Assembly: GCA_030681645.1 (NCBI GenBank)
Contig: JAUXRX010000025.1
Location: 305,300-369,299, forward strand
From: Archangium sp.
GTDB lineage: Bacteria; Myxococcota; Myxococcia; Myxococcales; Myxococcaceae
Direction: 5' to 3'
DNA length: 64,000 nt
The notes below the pieces were generated by a model, which ran no database searches, was not told the DNA's origin, and worked only from the letters and a program-made list of their open reading frames with translations. Of this stretch, positions 25,381 to 32,986 are shown in pieces (position 1 is the stretch's first letter; each line of letters begins with the position of its first letter). The position numbers and the translations under genes are program-made.

Positions 25381-25494
25381 GTGGCGATCACCACACAGCT
25401 CGACCGCGCCTGGGTCAAGGAGACGATCGCCTCGATGATGGGGTCCGACGACCCACGGGTCGCTGCGTGGGAGCGCATCACCTCGCGGGCGTGA
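25381..25494 (+). CDS. Possible 37-residue small ORF after ttcA
   Basis: A GTG one base after the ttcA stop opens a 38-codon frame ending at TGA 25492-25494, 3 bases before the stop of the facing zinc-ribbon gene. The product would begin MAITTQLDRAWVKETIAS and end WERITSRA, an amphipathic, Trp-containing sequence. Third codon positions are mostly G or C, in line with the neighbours, which favours coding, and position suggests coupling with ttcA. I recognise no family. It could equally be a remnant or chance frame. Confidence 0.4.
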   Translation: MAITTQLDRAWVKETIASMMGSDDPRVAAWERITSRA

Positions 25495-25497
25495 GCC

Positions 25498-26070
25498 TCA
25501 CGGCTTGCGGAGCACCCACGCTTCCCGCTCGAGCGGACCTGCCCTGGTGATGAGGCGCCACTCGACGATCGCCAGCACGAGGCACAGCACCAGCAGCGGC
25601 GTGTCGACCAGCGCGAAGAACGAGATGAAGCCCATCAGCCCGCAGGCGATGGCGCTGGCGATCCACAGCTCGCGCCTGGCCACGGTGATGAGCCCGAACA
25701 CCACGCTGAACGCGCCGATCGCGGCGGTGAACCAGAAGAGCTCGGGAGAACGGAACGCGAGCGCGGGGCCGAGGAGCCCCTGCAGCACCGCCACCCAGCC
25801 CGCGCGCGCGCTGAGCGACGCCAGCCGCCCCTGGACCTCGCGATGCACCAGGTCGAGACAGCTGCGGCACACCCCCGCGTCGACGGCCGAACACTCGACG
25901 CACATGAAGCGCCCACAGCGCGCGCACGCCGCCGTCGCCAGCGTCTGAGCGTGCATCGAGCAGCGCGCCTCGTTCACGCCCGCCAGCTGGAGTTCCTGGC
26001 CGGTGCCACAGGCTGGGCACCGGCGCGCCCCCGCAGGCAGGGTGAGGCCGCACGAGATGCAGTCGCTCAC
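25498..26070 (-). CDS. Zinc-ribbon/B-box-like integral membrane protein
   Basis: A 190-residue protein from GTG 26070, which overlaps the queG stop by 4 bases (GTGA). The N-terminus carries two zinc-binding clusters: CISCG ... CPACG (4-25), and a B-box-like C-x2-H ... C-x2-C-x4-C-x2-C ... C-x2-C (about 37-73, CSMHAQ, CARCGRFMCVEC, CRSC). Four hydrophobic helices follow (about 90-180: GLLGPALAF, AIGAFSVVFGLITVA, AIACGLMGFISFFALV, LVLCLVLAIVEW). It resembles the protein at 48918-49679. Role unknown; it ends the thyA-folA-pduO-queG operon. Confidence 0.78.
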   Translation of the reverse strand: MSDCISCGLTLPAGARRCPACGTGQELQLAGVNEARCSMHAQTLATAACARCGRFMCVECSAVDAGVCRSCLDLVHREVQGRLASLSARAGWVAVLQGLLGPALAFRSPELFWFTAAIGAFSVVFGLITVARRELWIASAIACGLMGFISFFALVDTPLLVLCLVLAIVEWRLITRAGPLEREAWVLRKP

Positions 26071-27065
26071 CCGAGCTTCCCCAGGGCCCACTGCGCGGCC
26101 TCGCGCACGGGCTCGTGGGGATCTCCGAGCAGGCGCTCGAGCACCGTGCGCGCCCCCGCGTCACCCGCAGCGCCCAGCGCGTAGGCGGCGTTGCGGCGCA
26201 GCCCGTCGTACCCCGCGCGCGCGAGCGGGGACCCGGGTACCCAGGCGTCGAACTCGGCCTTCGTCATGGCGGCCAGCGCGCGCACCGACTGGGTGGCGAG
26301 CGATCGCGGCTCGAAGCGCGCGCCCGCCTTCACCGGCGTCATGTTGAGCGGGCAGACGTCCTGGCAGATGTCGCAGCCGAAGACGGTGTCCTTGAAGGCG
26401 GGCCGCAGGGCCTCGGGCGCCGCGCCCGCGTTCTCGATGGTCTGGTACGACAGACAGGCGCCCGCGTCGATTACCCGGTCCGCGATGATGGCCGAGGTGG
26501 GGCACGCGTCGATGCAGATGCGGCAGCGCCCACAGGGATCTTGGTCGAGCGGCTGCGCATACGCGTCGACCGGCGCGTCGAGGATCATCGCCGACAACAC
26601 CACCCAGGAGCCGAACTCGTGGGTGGTGAAGCAGCCGTTCTTCGTCACCGTGCCCAGGCCTGCGCGCACGGCCCACACCTTCTCCATCACCGGGCTCGCG
26701 TCGATCGAGCCGTAGTCGTTCACGCCGGGGAACTTCGCGCGCAGCGAGCGCCGCAGCGCGCGCATGCGATCGCGCATGGTGGCGTGGTAGTCGCGCCCGC
26801 GCGCGTAGCGGGCCACCGGTGAGGGCTCGTCGGAATGCCAGTAGTTGCAGGCCAGCGCGATCACCGTGCGCGCGCCGGGCAACAGCTTCGTCACGTCGAG
26901 CCGCTCCTCGACCCGCTGCGCCATCCAGTCGAGGTCGGCGTGGTGACCGGCGGTCAGCCAGTCGAGCAACACCGCGCCGGGAATGGGCTCGGCCTTCGCG
27001 AAGCCCACCAGCTCGAAGCCGGCGCGCCGGGCCAGCGCCGCGAGCTCGGCCGCCGGGAGCGTCAC
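26067..27065 (-). CDS. queG: Epoxyqueuosine reductase
   Basis: QueG carries out the last step of queuosine synthesis in tRNA, reducing epoxyqueuosine with two [4Fe-4S] clusters and cobalamin. The 332-residue protein (GTG start, overlapping pduO by 4 bases) has YGSIDASPVMEK with the catalytic-type Asp (D122), the first ferredoxin cluster CGRCRICIDACP (C178, C181, C184, C188), C204 and the second cluster CDICQDVCPLN (C231, C234, C238). A HEAT-like helical C-terminus (ARTVLERLLGDPHEPVREAAQWAL) matches the known C-terminal domain. The neighbouring gene makes a cobalamin form. Confidence 0.94.
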   Translation of the reverse strand: MTLPAAELAALARRAGFELVGFAKAEPIPGAVLLDWLTAGHHADLDWMAQRVEERLDVTKLLPGARTVIALACNYWHSDEPSPVARYARGRDYHATMRDRMRALRRSLRAKFPGVNDYGSIDASPVMEKVWAVRAGLGTVTKNGCFTTHEFGSWVVLSAMILDAPVDAYAQPLDQDPCGRCRICIDACPTSAIIADRVIDAGACLSYQTIENAGAAPEALRPAFKDTVFGCDICQDVCPLNMTPVKAGARFEPRSLATQSVRALAAMTKAEFDAWVPGSPLARAGYDGLRRNAAYALGAAGDAGARTVLERLLGDPHEPVREAAQWALGKLG

Positions 27066-27616
27066 GGGTTCTTCGGGGCCACCCACGGCACGTCCTTCAC
27101 GCCGGCCTTGAAGTTGGCGTAGCGGGCCATGGCGAAGAGCAGATCTGACAGGCGGTTCAAGAAGACCACGACCTGCGCGTCGACGAGGCCCTCGCGCAAC
27201 ATCGGCACCACGTGACGCTCGGCGCGCCGGCACACCGTGCGCGCGAGGTGGAGCGCCGAGGCGCCCTTGCTGCCCCCGGGCAGGATGAAGGCGGTGAGCG
27301 GCGCGAGCTCGAGATCGTACGAGTCGATCGCCTGCTCCATCGCGGTGATCCACCCGGGTTGCACCTTCGGAATGTGCGCGGCGGCCTTGCTGTCCTTCGG
27401 CGTGGCGAGAATCGACCCGACGGTGAAGAGCTGGTCCTGCAGCGACTGCGCGAGGGCGTCGAGCGTGCCCAGCCCTTCTGCCCGCGCCAGCCCCAGCACC
27501 GAGTTGAGCTCGTCGACCTGGCCGTAGGCCTCGACGCGCGCGTCGTCCTTGCCCACGCGGCCGCCGCCGAACAGGCCCGTGTCTCCGCCGTCGCCGGTCT
27601 TCGTGTAGATCTTCAT
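27062..27616 (-). CDS. pduO: ATP:cob(I)alamin adenosyltransferase, PduO type
   Basis: It makes adenosylcobalamin from ATP and cob(I)alamin. The 184-residue protein has the ATP-binding N-terminus KIYTKTGDGGDTGL, VEAYGQVDELNSVLG and the helix RTVCRRAERHVV. ATG 27616 overlaps the folA stop by 4 bases; upstream in-frame ATG was rejected for that reason. A likely user of the product is methylmalonyl-CoA mutase, whose partner epimerase is at 19378; co-transcription with the cobalamin protein QueG is notable. Confidence 0.92.
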   Translation of the reverse strand: MKIYTKTGDGGDTGLFGGGRVGKDDARVEAYGQVDELNSVLGLARAEGLGTLDALAQSLQDQLFTVGSILATPKDSKAAAHIPKVQPGWITAMEQAIDSYDLELAPLTAFILPGGSKGASALHLARTVCRRAERHVVPMLREGLVDAQVVVFLNRLSDLLFAMARYANFKAGVKDVPWVAPKNP

Positions 27617-28089
27617 GTCTGACTCCGCACCAGGTCGACGAAGGTGACGCCAGGCGTCGTGCCCGGCTCCCGCTTGACCTCGCTCCACTCTGAAGCGAGC
27701 AGCTCGGGAAAGAACGCATCAGCCTCGACGTCGCGATCGAGCTGGGTGAGGAAGAGGTGGGTCACCTTCGGCAACGCCTGCAGGTAGAGCTGCGCGCCGC
27801 CGATGATGAAGGGCAGCTCGTCCTGTTCCACCAGCTTCAGGGCCTCGTCGAGTGAGCCCGCCATCTCGCAGCCGGGAAAGGTGGTCGCGCCCCGGGTGAT
27901 CACGAGGTTCCGCCGCCCCGGCAGCACGCGGCCGATCGACTCGTGCGTCTTGCGGCCCATGATGATCGCGTGGCCCATGGTGAGCGCCTTGAAGCGCTTC
28001 AGGTCTTCAGGCACGTGCCAGGGCAGCGCGCCGCGCAGCCCGATGCCGCGGTTTCGCGCGAGCCCGACGATCAACGCGAGCGGCTTCAC
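27613..28089 (-). CDS. folA: Dihydrofolate reductase
   Basis: It reduces dihydrofolate with NADPH, regenerating the cofactor oxidised by ThyA. The 158-residue protein has IVGLARNRGIG, LPWHVPEDLKRFK with the catalytic Asp, GHAIIMGRKTHESIG for NADPH binding and FIIGGAQLYLQAL. The GTG start overlaps the thyA stop by 4 bases (GTGA), so the two are translationally coupled. Confidence 0.94.
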   Translation of the reverse strand: MKPLALIVGLARNRGIGLRGALPWHVPEDLKRFKALTMGHAIIMGRKTHESIGRVLPGRRNLVITRGATTFPGCEMAGSLDEALKLVEQDELPFIIGGAQLYLQALPKVTHLFLTQLDRDVEADAFFPELLASEWSEVKREPGTTPGVTFVDLVRSQT

Positions 28090-28934
28090 ACCGCGACGCT
28101 CGCTTTGATCGCCGGGTGCGGGTCGTACCCCTCGAGCGTGAAGTCTTCGAACTGGAACTCGAAGAGGCTGGTGCGCGCGGGGTTCACCTTCATCTTCGGG
28201 AACGCGCGCGGCGCGCGGGAGAGCTGTTCCTTCGCCTGCGCGAGGTGGTTCGCATAGAGGTGCACGTCGCCGAAGCTGTGCACGAAGTCTCCCGGCTTCT
28301 TGCCCGTCGCCTGCGCCACCATCAGCGTCAGCAGCGCGTAGCTGGCGATGTTGAAGGGCACGCCGAGGAAGAGGTCGGCGCTGCGCTGGTAGAGGTGGCA
28401 GGACAGCTCGTCGTCCTGCACGTGGAACTGGAAGAGCGTGTGACACGGGGGCAGCGCGACCTCGTCTGCCTCCTTCGGGTTCCACCCGGTGACGAGCAGC
28501 CGGCGGCTGAAGGGCTTCTCGTGAAGGTCGTGCACCACGCGCGCGAGCTGGTCGACGCCGTCGTGCTCGTAGGTACCGTCGGTCTTCTTCGTGGCACCGA
28601 AGTTGCGCCACTGGTGGCCATAGACGGGGCCGAGATCTCCCGGCTTGCGGCCGAAGCGCGCGGTCTGCTCAGGCGTGGCCCACTCGTCCCAGATGCTCAC
28701 GCCGGCCTGCTGCAGGGGACCGACCTGCGTCTCCCCGCGCACGAACCAGAGCAGCTCGTGGATGATCGACTTGAGGTGCACCTTCTTGGTGGTCAGCAGC
28801 GGGAAGGACTCGCGCAGATCGAAGCGGAGCTGGCCGCCGAAGAGCCCACGCGTGCCGACGCCGGTGCGGTCTTTGCGCTCCTTGCCCTTCTCCAGAACTT
28901 CCCTCAGCAACGAGAGGTACGCGGCTTCCGACAT
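28086..28934 (-). CDS. thyA: Thymidylate synthase
   Basis: ThyA methylates dUMP to dTMP using methylene-tetrahydrofolate. The 282-residue protein is slightly longer than E. coli ThyA (264) and shows RTGVGTRGLFG, the catalytic Cys in LPPCHTLFQFHV (C164), QRSADLFLGVPFNIASYA and DVHLYANH. It is the first gene of the thyA-folA-pduO-queG-zinc-ribbon operon and is divergent from the iron permease gene. Confidence 0.95.
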   Translation of the reverse strand: MSEAAYLSLLREVLEKGKERKDRTGVGTRGLFGGQLRFDLRESFPLLTTKKVHLKSIIHELLWFVRGETQVGPLQQAGVSIWDEWATPEQTARFGRKPGDLGPVYGHQWRNFGATKKTDGTYEHDGVDQLARVVHDLHEKPFSRRLLVTGWNPKEADEVALPPCHTLFQFHVQDDELSCHLYQRSADLFLGVPFNIASYALLTLMVAQATGKKPGDFVHSFGDVHLYANHLAQAKEQLSRAPRAFPKMKVNPARTSLFEFQFEDFTLEGYDPHPAIKASVAV

Positions 28935-28983
28935 GGCCGTGAACTACCACAGTGAACGAGCCAGACAGGCCGGCGCGTCTTTC

Positions 28984-29004
28984 TGATTTTGACTTTCAAT
29001 ATCA
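28984..29004 (+). promoter_or_regulatory. Fur-box-like operator before the FTR1 iron permease
   Basis: This 21-base AT-rich site (TGATTTTGACTTTCA then ATATCA) matches two overlapping Fur 7-1-7 motifs offset by 6 bases at 15 of 21 positions by my count. It lies inside a wider inverted repeat, TTCTGAT (28981-28987) and ATCAGAA (29001-29007). It includes a -35-like TTGACT. It stands out in otherwise 70%-GC DNA and sits directly before a ferrous iron permease gene, so iron repression is the natural reading. Confidence 0.65.
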
Positions 29005-29024
29005 GAATGCGCTTAAACGAGGCC

Positions 29025-30839
29025 ATGCACCACCTCCCGCTGGTCCTGCTCCTGGTCGCCGCGCCCGTGAACGCGGCAGAGGTCAACCCGCAGACCTGGC
29101 ACCGCGTGGTGGGCCTGCTGGAGTACCTCGAGGGCGACTACGCCAACGCGCTGTCGACCGGTGACGTGGCCGAGCTCGAGGAACAGCGCGGGCTCGCCGA
29201 CGAGGTGTTGAAGCAGCTCGCGGCCGCTGGGGCGCCTGCGCAGGGCTACCTGCCGCGTGCCCGGGCGCTGGCCGATGCCATCACCGCGGGGAAACCGGCC
29301 GTCGAGGTGACGCCGGGCTGTGGCGCGCTGGCGCGCGCCATCATCGAGGAGCAGCGGGTGGTTCGGGTGCCCCCAGCCGTTCCTTCGCTCGCGCTGGGCA
29401 GCGCGCGGTACGAGGCAAACTGTTCGAGCTGCCACGGGCGCGACGGCGCCGCGAACACGCCGGTGGCGAAGACGCTCAGCCCCCCGCCGGCGAGCTTCCT
29501 CGACGCCGCGCGCATGGACGGCCTCACCCCCTACAAGGTCTTCAACACCTCGACCTTCGGCATCCCCGGAACGGCGATGGCGGGCTTCGCGGCGCTCCCC
29601 GAGGACGTGCGCTGGGCCCAGGCCTTTCACGTGTTCACCCTGCGTCAGCCGCCCTGCACCCGGGCCCCTCCGAGCGTGGGGTTGTTCGAGCTGGCCACCT
29701 CGACCGATCGCCAGCTCGCGGCGAAGTACGGGGAAGGCGAGGTGGCGTGCCTGCGCCGCGTGCTGCCGCGGCGCGCGGCGGACTCGCTCTCGATCGCCCA
29801 GGCGGGGCTCGACGACGCGCTCGCGCTCTACGTGCAGGGCGACGTCGACGGCGCGCGGCAGGCGGTGGTCGACGCGTACCTCGACGGCCTCGAGCCGGTG
29901 GAACCGAAGCTGCGCGCGCGCGACGGCGCGCTGGTGAACGATCTCGAGCAGGCCTTCACCCGCACCCGCCTCGCCGCGCAGAGCGGGCAACACTTCGAGG
30001 CCGAGGCGCGCGCGACGCAGGCGCTGCTGACGCAGGCCCAGCAGGGCTCGACGCGCTCGGGCTTCTGGTCGGTCTTCGTGGCGGCGCTGCTCATTCTGCT
30101 GCGCGAGGGCTTCGAGGCGGTGGTGGTGGTGGGCGCGCTGCTGGCGGTGCTCAAGAAGGTGGGCGCCACGCAGCAGGCCAGGGTCGTGCACGCGGGCTGG
30201 GTCTCTGCGCTGGTGGTGGGCGCGGCCGCGTTCATCTTCGGCCAGGCCTTCTTCGCGGGGGCCAACCGGGAATGGCTCGAGTCGATCGTCGCGCTCGGCG
30301 CCGTCGGGCTCCTGCTCTACGCGGCGCTGTGGCTCAACGCGCGCGCGAACATCAGCAAGTACATGGGCGAGCTGCGGGGGAAGATGACGGAGGTGCTCGG
30401 GGGAGGCGGCGTGGCGGGCCTGTTCGTCATCGCCTTCACCTCGGCAGGGAGGGAGAGCCTCGAGACCGCGCTGTTCCTGCAGGGCCTCGCGGTCGACTCG
30501 CGCAGCGGCGTGGCGTGGGGCGCGGCCGCGGGGCTGGTGGCGCTGCTGGGCCTGGTGGTGATGGTGCGCACCGTCGGCTTCCGCCTGCCGATGAAGGCGC
30601 TGTTCAGCGCGTCGACGGTGGTGATGGTGGCGACGGCGGTGATGCTGCTGGGCAAGGGCCTCCACGGGCTGCAGGAGCTCGGCGTGCTCCCGCTGGCGCC
30701 GATCCCCTTCGTGAGGGTGGACGTCCTCGGGGTCTTCCCCGATGCGTGGTCGCTCTTCCCTCAGCTGGTGCTGGCGTGTGCCCCGTTCGCGTGGAAGCTC
30801 GCGCGGCTCACCAGACGACCAGACCCCACAGCGAGGTGA
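29025..30839 (+). CDS. Cytochrome c / FTR1-family iron permease
   Basis: A 604-residue protein for iron uptake across the inner membrane. A signal peptide (1-19) leads to a periplasmic part with a class I cytochrome c domain: heme site CSSCHG (C133, C136, H137) and a candidate axial Met in GTAMAGF. The C-terminal part (about 345-600) is the FTR1/EfeU permease with seven or so helices and both iron motifs, REGFE (360-364) and RESLE (476-480). The fused heme domain may oxidise Fe(II) or pass electrons. Start choice is uncertain: ATG 29025 has a weak GAGG; ATG 29007 would add Arg to the n-region. The last 32 bases overlap the facing gene. Confidence 0.88.
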   Translation: MHHLPLVLLLVAAPVNAAEVNPQTWHRVVGLLEYLEGDYANALSTGDVAELEEQRGLADEVLKQLAAAGAPAQGYLPRARALADAITAGKPAVEVTPGCGALARAIIEEQRVVRVPPAVPSLALGSARYEANCSSCHGRDGAANTPVAKTLSPPPASFLDAARMDGLTPYKVFNTSTFGIPGTAMAGFAALPEDVRWAQAFHVFTLRQPPCTRAPPSVGLFELATSTDRQLAAKYGEGEVACLRRVLPRRAADSLSIAQAGLDDALALYVQGDVDGARQAVVDAYLDGLEPVEPKLRARDGALVNDLEQAFTRTRLAAQSGQHFEAEARATQALLTQAQQGSTRSGFWSVFVAALLILLREGFEAVVVVGALLAVLKKVGATQQARVVHAGWVSALVVGAAAFIFGQAFFAGANREWLESIVALGAVGLLLYAALWLNARANISKYMGELRGKMTEVLGGGGVAGLFVIAFTSAGRESLETALFLQGLAVDSRSGVAWGAAAGLVALLGLVVMVRTVGFRLPMKALFSASTVVMVATAVMLLGKGLHGLQELGVLPLAPIPFVRVDVLGVFPDAWSLFPQLVLACAPFAWKLARLTRRPDPTAR

Positions 30840-32853
30840 ACTCGTCGGTCCACAGCGGGCCCTCGGCGATGGTGGCCAGGCTCGAAGCGTCGTCGGCCGG
30901 AACCCCGAGGCGCAGCGCTTCGGGGTCTTTCGACAGCAGCACCCACAACGAGCTCAGCGCCCAGTCTTCGGGCTGACCCTTGTCGATGTCGACCACGAGG
31001 GAGTGGAAGCCGAGCTCGCGCGCCAGCCGCGCCACCACGGGCAACAGGTTCAGGTAGCGATTCGAGACGTGCAGGGCCAGCACCGAGCGATCGGACGCGA
31101 GGTGCGTGCGGTAGAGCTCGAAGGCCTCCTTCGTTAGCAGGTGGGTGGGCACCGAGTCGCCGCTGAACGCGTCGACGACGATCACGTCGTAGGCGTTGGG
31201 CGGCTCTCGCTCGAGCGAGGTGCGGGCGTCACCGAGCACCACCTGCGGGCGCACCGGGGCGTCGGACAGCCAGGTGAAGTAGCCACCGGATCCTTCGGCC
31301 AGCGCCACCACCGTGGGGCTGATCTCGTAGAAGCGGTACTCGTCGCCCGGCTTCACGTAGGCGGCGAGCGTGCCCACCCCGAGACCGATGGCGCCGACGC
31401 GCACGGGCCCCTGCTTCGAGCGGAGCAGGCGCCCCACCCCGCTGGCCGGTGCGTAGTAGGTGGTGGCGAGCCGTCGCTTCGCCGGGTCCGCCAGTTGCGC
31501 GCCGTGGAGCACGCGGCCGTGCATCAGCACCAGCCCGCGCGGATCCCGCTCGACGCGCAGCACGCCGAAGAAGTCGCGGCGCGTCTCGAGCACGTCGACG
31601 CCGCGCGACTCGATGCTCCAGCCGAAGAGGATCGCCAGCAGCACGCTCACCGGGAGAAACAGCCGGGCAGACCTGGCTCCCTCTCCCCGAGGGGGAGAGG
31701 GCAAACCCGCGGCAGGCTGCAGCACCGCCACCGCGACCGCGACGACGATCGACGCCGCGGCGATGGGCAGCTCGTAGAAATCGTGCAGCACGCGCGGCGC
31801 CACCACCGCCACCGCGAAGCCGCCGAGCGCGCCTCCTACCGAGACCGCCAGGTAGAAGGCGGTGAGGTGTTCACCCGCGGGCCGCCGCCGCACCAGCTCT
31901 CCGTGGCCCGCCACGCACGCCACCGCGAGGAACCCGAGGTAGCCGGCGAGGGCGATCAGGGCAGAGGGTTCGGTCGGGTAGAGCAGCAGCCCGGCCACGA
32001 AGAGCCCCATCACGCCCAGCGCCGGCAGCGCCCAGCCACGGCGGTACCAGCGGTCGCTGTCGAAGGTGATCACGAAGCTGGCGAGGTAGAGCACCAGCGG
32101 GAGCACCCAGAGGAACGGAATGGGCGCGACGTCTTGCGTGAGGTGGTTGGTGGTCGCGAGCAACAGCGCCGAGGGCAGCGCGGCGAGGATGATCCACCCG
32201 GCGACGGTGCGGGCCTCGAGCTTCGCCTCGTTCGCGGCGTCCCTCGGCACCACCGGCGCGCCCCAGGCGAGGCTGGCGCAGAGCACCGCGAAGAGCGTGA
32301 AGCCTGCGGCCCAGGCCCAGGCGAGCGAGCGCAGCGGCCAGAGCGGCTCGAAGAGCACGGGGAAGGCGAGCAGGCCCACCAACGAGCCCACGTTGGACGC
32401 CGCGTAGAGCCGCATCGCGGTGACGGCGGGCACGCGCTGCGAGACCCACGCCTGCAGGAGGGGACCGGTCGACGACAGCGCGAAGTACGGCAGGCCCACC
32501 GAGAGGCCCAGCAGCATCAGCAGGCGCAACGTCGGGGCATCGCTGCCTTCGGGGCGCAACGAGCTCGAGGGGACCAGCGGCGTGCCCCAGAGCGCGGTGG
32601 TCACCACCAGCGAGCCCAGGGCGGTAGCCAGCAGCAGCACGTGCGCGCGGCGCTGCCAGGGCCCCTGGAGCCGGCGCACCACCAGGTGTGACCAGGCGTA
32701 GCCGCCGAGCAGCACGAGCTGGAAGAAGAGCAGGCACGTCGTCCACACCGCGGGGGCGCCACCGAACCAGGGGAGCACCACCTTGCCCACCAGCGGCTGC
32801 ACCAGGAACAGCAGGAACGCACTGAGCACGACCGTGACGGCGAAGCGCAGCAT
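30808..32853 (-). CDS. Membrane protein with spermidine-synthase-like methyltransferase-fold domain
   Basis: A 681-residue fused protein. The N-terminal 410 residues contain about 12 hydrophobic helices (from LRFAVTVVLSAFLLFLVQPLVGKVVLPWFGG onward). The C-terminal part (about 440-680) has a spermidine-synthase/SAM-type Rossmann fold: VGAIGLGVGTLAAY, YEISPTVVALA, VVLGDARTSLE and YDVIVVDAFSGDSVPTHLLT. Such fused synthases are common in bacteria, and the polyamine activity is unproven. The loop between the parts (LPSPPRGEGA) is encoded by a dispersed repeat. The end overlaps the facing iron permease gene by 32 bases. Confidence 0.85.
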   Translation of the reverse strand: MLRFAVTVVLSAFLLFLVQPLVGKVVLPWFGGAPAVWTTCLLFFQLVLLGGYAWSHLVVRRLQGPWQRRAHVLLLATALGSLVVTTALWGTPLVPSSSLRPEGSDAPTLRLLMLLGLSVGLPYFALSSTGPLLQAWVSQRVPAVTAMRLYAASNVGSLVGLLAFPVLFEPLWPLRSLAWAWAAGFTLFAVLCASLAWGAPVVPRDAANEAKLEARTVAGWIILAALPSALLLATTNHLTQDVAPIPFLWVLPLVLYLASFVITFDSDRWYRRGWALPALGVMGLFVAGLLLYPTEPSALIALAGYLGFLAVACVAGHGELVRRRPAGEHLTAFYLAVSVGGALGGFAVAVVAPRVLHDFYELPIAAASIVVAVAVAVLQPAAGLPSPPRGEGARSARLFLPVSVLLAILFGWSIESRGVDVLETRRDFFGVLRVERDPRGLVLMHGRVLHGAQLADPAKRRLATTYYAPASGVGRLLRSKQGPVRVGAIGLGVGTLAAYVKPGDEYRFYEISPTVVALAEGSGGYFTWLSDAPVRPQVVLGDARTSLEREPPNAYDVIVVDAFSGDSVPTHLLTKEAFELYRTHLASDRSVLALHVSNRYLNLLPVVARLARELGFHSLVVDIDKGQPEDWALSSLWVLLSKDPEALRLGVPADDASSLATIAEGPLWTDEFTSLWGLVVW
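31677..31707 (+). repeat. Dispersed CCCTCTCCC/GGGAGAGGG element, copy D (inside a gene)
   Basis: CTCCCTCTCCCCGAGGGGG then AGAGGGC. It lies in frame within the spermidine-synthase-like gene and encodes LPSPPRGEGA between the last membrane helix group and a following hydrophobic segment. The flanking frame is undisturbed. Confidence 0.7.
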
Positions 32854-32986
32854 CGAGGACCGACGAGCGTGGCACACGGCCCCGCAGTCCCGGAGTGATT
32901 GTGACTCACCACCCCGGAATGACCCGGGCCGCCCCGGTGGGCGCGGCGCGAAGGCAGAGCGCACGCCCCTTGCACGACTTGCGGGC

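Noticed and set aside
28935..28980. Possible THF-type riboswitch before thyA
   Set aside because: The gap to the start is too short and no conserved stem or pseudoknot pattern could be seen.
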